Positions 24,897 to 33,772 of a stretch of DNA of 64,000 nt are shown one piece after another. The notes beneath the pieces were generated by a model that did no database searches, was not told where the DNA came from, and saw only the letters and a list, made by a program, of their open reading frames with translations. The DNA is taken from assembly GCF_030867145.1 (NCBI RefSeq), contig NC_134421.1, forward strand, positions 30,821,979 through 30,885,978. Reading direction: 5' to 3'. The translations under genes and the position numbers were made by a program. The stretch's first letter is position 1. Each line of letters opens with the position of its first letter. Source of the stretch: Opisthocomus hoazin. Its lineage: Eukaryota; Chordata; Aves; Opisthocomiformes; Opisthocomidae.

Positions 24897-24914
24897 TGGT
24901 GCCCAACGTGGGGT
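24897..24914 (+). other. Primer-binding site, tRNA-Lys1,2 type
   Basis: Six nucleotides after the 5' LTR comes TGGTGCCCAACGTGGGGT. It matches the complement of the tRNA-Lys(CUU) 3' end (TGGCGCCCAACGTGGGGC) at 16 of 18 positions, with the fourth and last bases changed. The tRNA sequence is from general knowledge. Class name ERV-L implies tRNA-Leu in the human prototype, so this differs from the name. Confidence 0.8.
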
Positions 24915-25020
24915 GGGGATAACGGCAGGGCTGAGCAGTGTGTGTTAAAACTGCTTTCTTAGATTTTGTTAAATTTGTTATACGCATTTTTCTGTGTTAG
25001 TTAAATAGTCGCCGGTAAAA

Positions 25021-27012
25021 ATGTTTCGGTCTGTGATCAGATGGCTGTGGTTTTTGAATCCGTACTTGCACTATGTTTTCCCTGTGGTGCTGTTAATTAC
25101 CTCGGGGAAAAAGATCAGGGTGATGATTTTGCTATACTGTATGATGTCGACTTATGACATGATAACGTCAATGTTCATGAAATTAGGCTTGTATTTGCAT
25201 GCGACACTGCGGTCATTTCCATACCTCGGATCCTATGTCTTAGAATTTGTGAATAATCAAACCCAATCTGTGGGGAAAACCGAAGGGGATACCTTCCCCC
25301 ACTCTTTCGCCCCTCCTCTTTCCCTCAGGCTGGTCCTAACGGCTTTTGAGAATTTCGAGTACCCGTGGGATGCTCAGGCCGGCACTCTCCTTTTGTTCTG
25401 CCTCCCGAATGGGTTTTGGGTCTTGTTTAGGGTTAAGCAAGTAGTTAAGAACATCATGCAGAGACCTGCCCCGGGGCTGGATAGCTGTGAGTGGCTGGGT
25501 GTGTGGGACAGCATGGGCAGGTGTCTACAGCAGTGGGCACCCCCGGTGTCTTTGAAACTCACCCCTGAACAAGTACAGAATCCGGACAAACTAGTAAAAT
25601 ATCTGCAAAAAGTGTGCTGCCACCCTGGGAACCCCAGAGAGACACAGATCACCGCAATGTGCTGGGGTCTGGCGCACGCCTACCGAGCCCTGTTCAACCT
25701 GATTCAGTGCCCTAAAGGGGAAAGGGGGGGAAACGAAGCGGTAGGCACTGCGGCTGGCGCTGCCCTCCCAGCCGGCCCTGCAGCCCCTCCAGCCCAGCAG
25801 GCAGTCACAGCCCCCCCGACCGGCACCACGACTGCTGCAGCCATAGCTGCAGGGTCTGCCTCAGTTTCCCCAGCGGGCACAGCAGCTGCTGCAGCCCCAG
25901 CTCCAGCTGCAGGCAGCGTGGCTAAGCCCAATGACCAACCTGTGCAGGTAGCAGTCGCCCTTGTAAAACTAAAGAAAGACGCAAAGAGAGCAGATCGCTC
26001 CGGGAGGGATGATGATGAGCCAGGGTCATCGCGGGAGATAGAGACCGAGATCATCACCCCGTCCCTGTCCCTGAGCGAGCTGCGGGACATGCGGAAAGAT
26101 TTCAGCTGCCACCCTGGCGAGCACATTGTCACCTGGCTGCTGTGGTGCTGGGATAACGGGGCCAGCAGCTTGAAATTAGAGGGCAAGGAAGCCAAGTAGC
26201 TGGGATCCCTGGCCAGGGATGGGGGCATTGACAAGGCCATTGGGAAAAAGGAACAAGTCCTCAACCTCTGGAGGAGACTTCTGTCAGGCATGAGGGAGAG
26301 GTACCCCTTCAGTGACGATTTTGTATGCTATCCTGGCAAGTGGACCAATATGGAAAGGGGTATTCAGTACTTGAGGGAATTAGCTGTGTGGGAGCTGGTT
26401 TACTGTGACACAGACGATGAGCAGGTACCCACAGACCCAGATGAACTCCAGTGCTCACAATCCATGTGGAGGAAGTTTGTGCAGAGCGCACCCTCCTCAT
26501 ATGCCAACTCACTGGCAATAGTAGACTGGAAAGGTAAGGAGGCACCAACAGTGGATGAGGTGGCTGTCAGACTCCGCCAATATGAGGAAAGTCTGTCTTC
26601 CTCCCTTGTCTCAGCCGTGGAGAAACTGGTCAAGCGACTAGACAGGAATATGTCCTACTCCCCACCTGTACGGGCCAGTGTCTCAGCTATTAGGGGCAAG
26701 CGTTTCTCTGCTCAGGAGAGGGAATACAGAGGCTATACACCCCGGGGCACCCTGTGGTTCTACCTGCGTGACCATGGAGAGGGCATGAGGAAGTGGGATG
26801 GAAAACCCACCTCAAGTCTAGAGGCACGAGTACGTGAGTTGCGAGGTAAAACAATCACCAAAGGGGATTCTGTTAGGAAAAATGCTGCTCCAGTTTCCAG
26901 CAGCCAGCTCTCCAGACCAGGTAGACAGTTTGACCTTGATTCCGATCCTCTGGAGGGGACCTCCAAGTCATTTTTACAGCAGGTGAGCAGCAATTTCTCT
27001 GACGAGGATTAG
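25021..27012 (+). pseudogene. gag: ERV-L-like gag with one internal stop
   Basis: The structural polyprotein frame opens at the first ATG after an in-frame stop at 25006. It runs 663 codons to a TAG at 27010-27012, broken by a TAG at 26197-26199 (after 392 codons). Visible parts are an unusually hydrophobic N-terminus (two hydrophobic stretches at residues about 9-27 and 34-57), an Ala/Pro-rich linker (about 240-300), and a capsid-like C-terminal half downstream of the linker. No CCHC zinc knuckle is present, as in ERV-L and foamy-type Gag. The internal TAG most likely arose from CAG; no frameshift accompanies it. Without readthrough the capsid half would be lost, so I call it defective. Confidence 0.85.
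26197..26199 (+). other. Internal amber stop in gag
   Basis: A TAG sits in the otherwise open gag frame. It is followed 5 nt later by a perfect 16-nt palindrome, ATCCCTGGCCAGGGAT (26205-26220). A CAG-to-TAG change is the simplest explanation. Confidence 0.8.
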
Positions 27013-27087
27013 AGGGGCCCTGCCTCCAGCCAGGTGGAGGAAAGGGACAACCGTGTTTATTGGACGGTGTGGATTCGGTGGCCTGGC
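27010..27087 (+). promoter_or_regulatory. Candidate gag-pol readthrough signal (UAG plus pseudoknot)
   Basis: Gag ends with TAG at 27010-27012 and pol continues in the same frame without an ATG. After a 10-nt spacer, CCTCCA (27023-27028) pairs with TGGAGG (27035-27040). The intervening GCCAGG (27029-27034) is exactly complementary to CCTGGC at 27082-27087, giving an H-type pseudoknot with two 6-bp stems and a 41-nt last loop. Known gammaretroviral readthrough uses a UAG and a pseudoknot starting 8 nt downstream. The fold is by eye only. Confidence 0.5.
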
Positions 27088-30000
27088 ACGTCAGATCCAC
27101 AAGAGTATAAAGCTCTAGTGGACACTGGTGCACAGTGTACTTTAATGCCATCAGATTTCCAAGGGTCAGAGTCCATTTGCATTTCGGGAGTGACAGGGGG
27201 GTCCCAAGAGCTGAGTGTACTGGAGGCTGAAGTGAGCCTCACTGGGCAGGACTGGCAGAAGCACCCCATTGTAACTGGCCCCGAGGCTCCGTGCATCCTT
27301 GGGATAGACTATCTTAGGAGAGGGTATTTCAAGGACCCAAAGGGGTATCGGTGGGCTTTTGGCATAGCTGCTGTGGAGACGGAAGAAATTAAACAGCTGT
27401 CCATTTTGCCTGGTCTCTCGGAGGATCCTTCCGTTGTGGGGTTGCTGAGGGTTGAAGAACAACAGGTACCCATCGCGACCACAACGGTGCACCGGCGACA
27501 GTATCGTACCAACCGAGACTCCCTTCTCCCCATTCATCAGCTGATCGGCCAGCTGGAGAGTCAAGGAGTGATCAGCAAAACTCGCTCACCCTTTAATAGT
27601 CCCATATGGCCAGTGAGAAAATTTACTGGAGAGTGGAGACTGACAATAGACTACCGTGGCCTGAATGAAGTCACACCACCGCTGAGTGCTGCCGTGCCAG
27701 ACATGCTAGAACTTCAATATCAGCTGGAGTCAAAGGCAGCCAAGTGGTACGCTACAATTGACATTGCTAATGCATTCTTCTCCATCCCTTTGGCAGCAGA
27801 GTGCAGGCCACAGTTTGCTTTCACCTGGAGGGGCATCCAGTACACCTGGAATCGACTGCCCCAGGGGTGGAAACACAGTCCCACCATTTGCCATGGACTA
27901 ATCCAGACTGCACTGGAAAAGGGTGAAGCTCCAGAACATCTGCAGTACATCGACGACATCATTATATGGGGCGACACAGCGGAGGAGGTTTTTGAGAAAG
28001 GGGAGAAAATAGTTCAGATCCTTCTGAAAGCCGGTTTCGCCATTAAGCGAAGTAAAGTCAAGGGACCTGTTCAAGAGATCCAGTTTTTGGGAATAAAATG
28101 GCAGGATGGGCGCCGTCAAATCCCAATGGATGTCATCAACAAAATAGCAGCTATGTCCCCACCAACCAGCAAAAAGGAAGCACAGGCCTTCCTGGGTGTT
28201 GTGGGTTTTTGGAGGATGCACATCCCAAATTCCAGCCAGATTGTAAGTCCTCTGTACCACGTGACCCGGAAGAAGAATGATTTTGAATGGGGCCCTGAGC
28301 AACGACAGGCATTTGAACAGATTAAACGGGAGATAGTTCATGCCGTAGCCCTTGGTCCAGTCCGGTCAGGGCAAGATGTTAAAAACGTGCTCTACACTAC
28401 AGCCGGGGAGAATGGCCCAACCTGGAGTCTCTGGCAGAAAGCACCAGGGGAGACTCGAGGTCGACCCCTGGGGTTCTGGAGCCGGGGATACAAAGGATCC
28501 GAGGCCCGCTATACTCCCACTGAAAAAGAGATTCTGGCAGCATATGAAGGCATTCGGGCTGCTTCAGAAGTGGTGGGCACTGAAGCACGGCTCCTCCTAG
28601 CACCACGATTGCCGGTCCTGGGCTGGATGTTCAAAGAGAGGGTCCCCTCTACGCATCATGCCACCGATGCTACGTGGAGTAAGTGGGTCGCGCTGATCAC
28701 CCAGCGCGCCCGAATGGGAAACCCCAGTCGCCCAGGAATTCTGGAGGTAATCATGGACTGGCCAGAAGGCAAAGATTTTGGAGCATCGCCGGAGGAGGAG
28801 GTGACACATGCTGAAGAGGCCCCACTGTATAACCAGCTGCCAGAAGATAAGAAACCGTATGCCCTGTTCACGGATGAGTCCTGTCGCATTGTGGGGAAGC
28901 AGCGGAGGTGGAAGGCTGCTGTATGGAGCCCTACACGACAAGTCGCGGAAACTGCCAAGGGAGAAGGTGAGTCCAGCCAGTTTGCAGAGGTGAAAGCCAT
29001 CCAGCTGGCTTTAGACATTGCCAGTCGAGAGAAGTGGCCAGTGCTCTATCTTTACACCGACTCCTGGATGGTGGCCAATGCCTTGTGGGGGTGGCTGCAG
29101 CAATGGAAGAAGAACAACTGGCAGCGCAGAGGCAAACCTATCTGGGCGGCCCCATTGTGGCAAGATATTGCTGCCCGGCTGGAGCAGTTGGCTGTAAAAG
29201 TCCGTCACATGGACACCCACGTCCCTAAGAGTCGGGCCACTGAAGAACATCAAAACAACCACCAGGTAGATCAGGCTGCTAAGATTGAAGTGGCTCAGGT
29301 GGATCTGGACTTGCAACATAAGGGTGAACTGTTTATAGCTCGGTGGGCCCATGACACCTCGGGCCACCAAGGAAGAGACGCGACATACCGATGGGCTCGT
29401 GACCGAGGGGTGGACTTAACCATGGACACCATCGCACAGGTTATCCATGAATGTGAAACATGTGCTGCAATCAAGCAAGCCAAGCGGGTAAAGCCTCAGT
29501 GGTATGGAGGACGATGGCTATAATATAAATATGGGGAGGCTTGGCAGATTGACTACATCACACTGCCACAAACCCGCCAAGGCAAGCGCTATGTGCTCAC
29601 AATGGTGGAGGCCACCACCGGATGGCTGGAAACCTACCCTGTGCCCCATGCCACCGCCCGGAATACCATCCTGGGCCTGGAAAAACAAGTCCTGTGGCGA
29701 CATGGCACTTCCAAAAGAACTGAGTCGGACAACGGGACTCACTTTCGCAACAGCCTCATAGACACCTGGGCCAAAGAACACGGTATCGAGTGGGTGTATC
29801 ACATCCCCTACCATGCACCAGCCTCTGGAAAGATCGAGCGGTACAATGGGCTGCTAAAAACCACTTTGAGGGCAATGGGGGGTGGGACTTTCAAAAATTG
29901 GGATACCCATTTAGCAAAGGCCACCTGGTTGGTTAACACCAGAGGGTCCACCAACCGGGCTGGTCCTGCCCAGTCAAAACCTCAGCGCCCCGTAGAAGGG

Positions 30001-30198
30001 GATAAAGTCCCTGTAGTGCACATGCGGAACATGTTAGGGAAGACAGTTTGGGTTAGTCCTGCCTGGGGCAAAGGCAGGCCCATCCGGGGTATTGCTTTTG
30101 CTCAAGGACCTGGGTGTACCTGGTGGGTAATGCGGAAGGATGGGGAAGTCCGATGTGTACCTCATGGGGATTTGATTTTGGGTGAGAATAGTCCATAA
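27013..30198 (+). pseudogene. pol: ERV-L-like pol (protease, RT, RNase H, integrase) with one stop
   Basis: The frame is open for 1061 codons to TAA at 30196-30198, except for a TAA at 29521-29523. Retropepsin: DTGAQ at 27121-27135 and an ILGID flap-side motif near 27295-27312. Reverse transcriptase: motif A aspartate at 27760 and YIDD at 27946-27957. RNase H: acidic residues at 28873, 28987, 29059 and 29269. Integrase: zinc site with His 29350 and 29365 and Cys 29452 and 29461; core Asp 29551, Asp 29728 and Glu 29836, the last pair 36 codons apart (DD35E); then a C-terminal domain. All catalytic residues seen are intact, but the TAA separates the integrase zinc domain from its core. The start is by readthrough of the gag UAG; a GTG at 27034 is not a plausible initiator. 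Confidence 0.92.
29521..29523 (+). other. Premature ochre stop in integrase
   Basis: TAA lies between the integrase HHCC zinc motif (ends about 29463) and the first catalytic aspartate (29551). The frame reopens directly after it, so this is a point nonsense change rather than an indel. The next ATG (29593) lies downstream of the first catalytic Asp. Confidence 0.9.
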
Positions 30199-30685
30199 AT
30201 AAATTGTATAAAGTTAATTGTTAAATAACCCTGTCACTGTCTGTTATCACTGTTATAATTGTTATATTTTGTACCAGTAGTATCGTAGTAAGAATCGTCC
30301 AGATTAAAGAAGGATGGACTTTTTGTTTTTTTTTTTTTTTATGAAAACCTAGCAGAGCACAGCGATGATGGAACTGGACCTGGTTTTCAACAACTGGCAT
30401 CCGGCAACTTCATCAAGATCAACATCTCCTGCAGACTGTGGGCACGGGCTGCACCAGATACATCAGCCGTGAGCTCCGGATGCAGCAAGTGACCGCCCAC
30501 CACCACACATCCCCTCTCCTGCCACGGAAGATCATTACGACAGATGGAGCCTGAAGTCATGGATTAAATGAACTCAATGGACACTTTAGAGTGATGATCC
30601 ATAGACTAAGGGAATGATATCTGGAGACGAGAAGTGGTGGTGATCAACTGGACAATGGGGGACCTGGGCATGACGTAGATGGTAT
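30199..30685 (+). other. Provirus 3' untranslated segment, no env
   Basis: There are 487 bp between the pol stop and the polypurine tract with no ORF above 60 codons other than LTR-edge shadows. A T-rich run lies at about 30319-30340. No env or accessory gene is present. Confidence 0.8.
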
Positions 30686-30703
30686 GGAATAAGGGGTGGA
30701 TAG
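30686..30703 (+). other. Polypurine tract (plus-strand primer)
   Basis: The purine-rich GGAATAAGGGGTGGATAG sits directly before the 3' LTR TGTCC, as expected for the plus-strand DNA primer site. It is interrupted by three T residues. Confidence 0.65.
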
Positions 30704-31122
30704 TGTCCTGGGTTTGGCCAGGACAGGGTTACTTTTCACCGGACTCCAGGAAGGGGCACAGGCGGGGGGTGGGGCTGACCCCACCTGGCCAAACAGAGCC
30801 CGGTATTCCATACCATGTGACGTCACGCTGGGTTTCGGCGGGGGGGGGGGGGGCAGCGCGGTGGGGACTCACTCGCGGCTCTGGAGCGCGCGGCGCCGGT
30901 CCTGTCCGAGAGAGCTGGTCTGTTGTGCGAGTTTGTGTCTTATTTTCTCCTTATCTGTATCGTTGTTGTTGCTGTTCCCGTTGTTTGCTGTTTCTGTTAA
31001 ACTGCCCTTATCCCGACCCACCAGTTTCTGCCTCTTTCTTTCCATTCTCCTCCGCACCGCGGCGAGGGGGAGGGGCGGCCGCGTGGCGCTTTTTGTTGCC
31101 GGCGGCAGCCGAAACCAAAACA
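30704..31122 (+). repeat. Provirus 3' LTR
   Basis: The 419-bp partner of 24477-24890 has the same TG...CA ends and keeps the CRE at 30818-30825. It differs from the 5' copy at about two dozen positions, including a 14-G run (30840-30853) where the 5' LTR has shorter G runs broken by other bases. Confidence 0.95.
30818..30825. promoter_or_regulatory. CRE/ATF palindrome in 3' LTR
   Basis: Perfect TGACGTCA at the position equivalent to 24592-24599, although nearby LTR positions have diverged. Confidence 0.6.
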
Positions 31123-31127
31123 ATCAG
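31123..31127. repeat. Provirus target-site duplication, right copy (ATCAG)
   Basis: Exact partner of 24472-24476. Confidence 0.9.
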
Positions 31128-31530
31128 CGAGAGATCCGCATGCATCTGAACTTCATGGCAGCAGAGTGTGACTTTTTTTCTTCAATAAGAAGAAATGCGA
31201 TTTTTAAAGCTGCTAAAAAAGTTTCTGTCTCAACAATGAAGAAAAATTTAATATTCAACAAAATGTTTTAAAAGTTCAGAACCACTTTTGCTCAGTTTGG
31301 AGTGCTTTGTGTGTCTAGACTGGAATACTGCCACTCTTAGAGATATTCTTGAAAATACGCAATTGCTTGTAGTTTTATGGTATTTCTTATTATTTTAAAG
31401 CCTCTTGGATTTACAGAGGTGGTCTCCAAGGACATTCTACCTCTCTTAAATGTGCTGTTATATATTTTTAATGAAGCTTTCAGTAGGTGGGCTTCTAGTT
31501 GGCTGTCTGTTCTGTCTGAAGCTTTACCTT
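31128..31530 (+). other. OSBPL8: OSBPL8 intron 1, unique sequence
   Basis: AT-rich intronic DNA between the provirus and a CR1 fragment. Nothing is recognised in it. Confidence 0.55.
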
Positions 31531-31787
31531 AGAATCATAGAATGCTTTGGGTTGGAAGAGACCTTCAGAGGTCACCTAGCCCAACCTCCCTGCAGTGAGC
31601 AGGGACATCTTCAATTAGACCAGGTTGCTCAGAGTGCCGTCCAACCTGGCATTGAATGTTTCCAGGGATGGGGCCTCCACTACCTCTCTGGGCAACCTGT
31701 TCCAGTGTTTCACCACCCTTATTGTAAAAAATTTCTTCCTTATATCCAGTCTAAATCTACCCTCCCTTAGTTTAAAGCCATTGCTTT
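31531..31787 (-). mobile_element. CR1 LINE 3'-end fragment
   Basis: Inverted CR1 tail (TTAGAATCATAGAATGC) then GGGTTGGAAGAGACCTTC, CAACCTCCCTGCAG, CTGGGCAACCTGTTCCAG and the ATATCCAGTCTAAATC block. It is 5'-truncated after about 255 bp and antisense to OSBPL8. Confidence 0.92.
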
Positions 31788-32687
31788 AAATAAGCTTGCA
31801 ATTAAGTAGTGTAGCCCAGGATTTTCCATGCTCTGCACATCTTGGAAAGAAGCAATTAGAGAGAAAAAGGAGAATTCCTGGTCCATGTCTGTCTAGCTAT
31901 TTTGCTAATTTAAAAATGGCAACCATAGTAAAAGCAGCTTTGGCAACAGAAATTTTATGTAGCTTTCCATGTCAATACTTAATCCAAAAGGCAGAAAGAA
32001 TAAGGGTACTTCACTGGGGGAGAAAGAAGTTGAACTCTGTGAATACGAACTGTGCTGTGCAAGCTGAGAATGACTTCTGGCCCATATTGATAAGATTAAT
32101 GTCTGTTGTTATAGGTAAGCATGAAAAGGCAAAATCAAACTTTGTAGTCCACCTAGCTCATCTTCATCCTTTGTTTCTATGCCTGTGTTTTTTCTGTTAA
32201 ACCTTCAGTTTTGCTAGGATCAAAGAGTTCCCTTCATCAGCCTTAAGTGTTTCAGGGTCTTCATGGAGAAATGAAGAATTCTTCAGTTCTTGTTAGAATG
32301 TGGTTTATTTATGAATTATGATATTTTAGTAAAACAACTAACAGATCCTTGAAGGTGTCTAAGACGACAATTGTGCTTTCCTTTTTTTTTTTAATTGAAT
32401 GCAGCATGCCATTCTCCAGTCTCATAGTGAATAGACTGCTTAGCATTTTAATTGGTTTTCAAGCTGAATTCAGCTTTAATGTTCAAGGCCAAAGACAGGG
32501 TAATGAAGGTTAATTGTACTTACCAACATTTTGGAAACAGTTGATTCTCGTTGTATGTGAAGTGTTAGCGCAGTGCTATTCTGCTAGGGGGGAATGTGGC
32601 TTTTTAGTTCATGATGTAACTGGAATGCTTGTGTGCTTATCTTGCTTAGGTGGTTTCGGTGGGTAAGCTCCTCAGTTATTTTAGAGT
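31788..32687 (+). other. OSBPL8: OSBPL8 intron 1, unique sequence
   Basis: No exon or repeat is recognised. The 134-codon ORF at 31796-32200 has no recognisable domain or coding signal. Confidence 0.5.
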
Positions 32688-33772
32688 TCACAGAATCACA
32701 GAATGGTAGGGGTTGGAAGGGACCTCTGTGGGTCATCTAGTCCAACCCCCCTGCTGAAGCAGGGTCACCTACAGCAGGCTGCACAGGACCTTGTCCAGGC
32801 AGGTCTTGAATATCTCCAGAGAAGGAGACTCCACAACCTCCCTGGGCAGCCTGTTCCAGTGCTCCGTCACCCTCAGAGTGAAGAAGTTCTTCCTCATGTT
32901 CAGACGGAACTTCCTGTGCCTCAGTTTGTGGCCATTGCCCCTTGTCCTATCACTGGGCGCCACTGAAAAGAGTTTGGCCCCATCCTCCTGACACCCACCC
33001 TTCAGATATTTATAAGCATTTATTAGGTCCCCTCTCAGCCTACTCTTCTTCTGGCTGAACAAGCCCAGCTCCCTCAGCCTCTCCTCATAAGAGCAATGCT
33101 CCAGTCCCCTCACCATCCTCGTAGCCCTCCGCTGGACTCTCTCCAGTAGCTCCTCATCTTTCTTGAACTGAGGAGCCCAGAACTGGACAGAGTACTCCAG
33201 ATGGGGCCTCAGTAGGGCAGAGTAGAGGGGAAGGAGAACCTCCCTCGACCTACTGGCTGCACTCCTCCCAATGTATCCCAGGATGCCATTGGCCTTCTTG
33301 GCAGCCAGGGCACACTGCTGGCTCATGGTCAGCCTGTCATCCACCAGCACTCCCAGGTCCCTCTCCACAGAGCTGCTCTCCAGCAGATCAGCACCAAGCC
33401 TGTACTGGTGCATGGGGTTGTTCCTCCCCAGGTGCAGGACCCTGCCCTTGCCCTTGTTGAACCTCATCAGGTTCCTCTCTGCCCAACTTTCCAGCCTGTC
33501 CAAGTCACGCTGAATGGCAGCACAGCCTTCTGGTGTATCCACCACTCCTCCCAGTTTTGTGTCATCAGCAAACTTGCTGAGGGTGCACTCTAACTCTTCA
33601 TCCAGGTCATTGATGAAGAAATTGAACAAGACTGGGCCCAGTACTGACCACTGGGAGACACCACTAGTTACAGGCCTCCAGCTAGCCTCAGCGCTGCTGA
33701 TGACAACCCTCTGAGTTCTGCCATTCAGCCAGTTCTCAATCCACCTCACTGACCATCCAGCCCACACTTCCT
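32688..33772 (-). mobile_element. CR1 LINE, 5'-truncated, with intact C-terminal RT ORF
   Basis: This is the longest CR1 copy (about 1.08 kb). The inverted tail at 32690 is followed by the 3' UTR and an uninterrupted reverse-transcriptase reading frame. Homology fades near 33772. Its 3' part is nearly identical to the fragment at 24024. The open frame indicates a comparatively young copy. It is antisense to OSBPL8. Confidence 0.95.
32769..33767 (-). pseudogene. CR1 ORF2 C-terminal part (reverse transcriptase)
   Basis: The 332-codon open frame encodes the second half of the non-LTR reverse transcriptase. The FADDTK catalytic motif is at residues about 65-70. The thumb and C-terminal region follow, with the [12 protein letters not shown] and [12 protein letters not shown] blocks, and it ends at the CR1 stop. 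The endonuclease domain and the N-terminal RT motifs are missing because of 5' truncation, so it cannot mobilise itself. The annotated first Met is only the first ATG left after truncation. Confidence 0.9.

Larger units (their letters stand above)
24477..31122 (+). mobile_element. ERV-L-like endogenous retrovirus, near full length, env-less
   Basis: The 6.6-kb provirus has the order 5' LTR, PBS, gag, protease, RT, RNase H, integrase, polypurine tract and 3' LTR, with a 5-bp TSD. It lies in OSBPL8 intron 1 in the same orientation as the gene. All coding sequence is in one frame with no frameshift over about 5.2 kb, and only three in-frame stops interrupt it. There is no env ORF and no dUTPase-like ORF. 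The absence of a Gag zinc knuckle, the 5-bp TSD and the RT sequence type point to class III (ERV-L, spuma-related). The two LTRs differ at roughly two dozen positions by eye (about 5-6%), so the copy is not recent. It is not expected to be replication-competent. Confidence 0.95.

Noticed and set aside
29521..29592. Frameshift between the two pol ORFs
   Set aside because: Both sides are in the same frame; the break is a single TAA and not an indel.
30199..30685. Search for env or dUTPase
   Set aside because: No ORF of useful length and no recognisable motif between the pol stop and the polypurine tract.
32791..33714. Plus-strand ORFs opposite the CR1 reverse transcriptase
   Set aside because: Antisense shadows of the CR1 frame.
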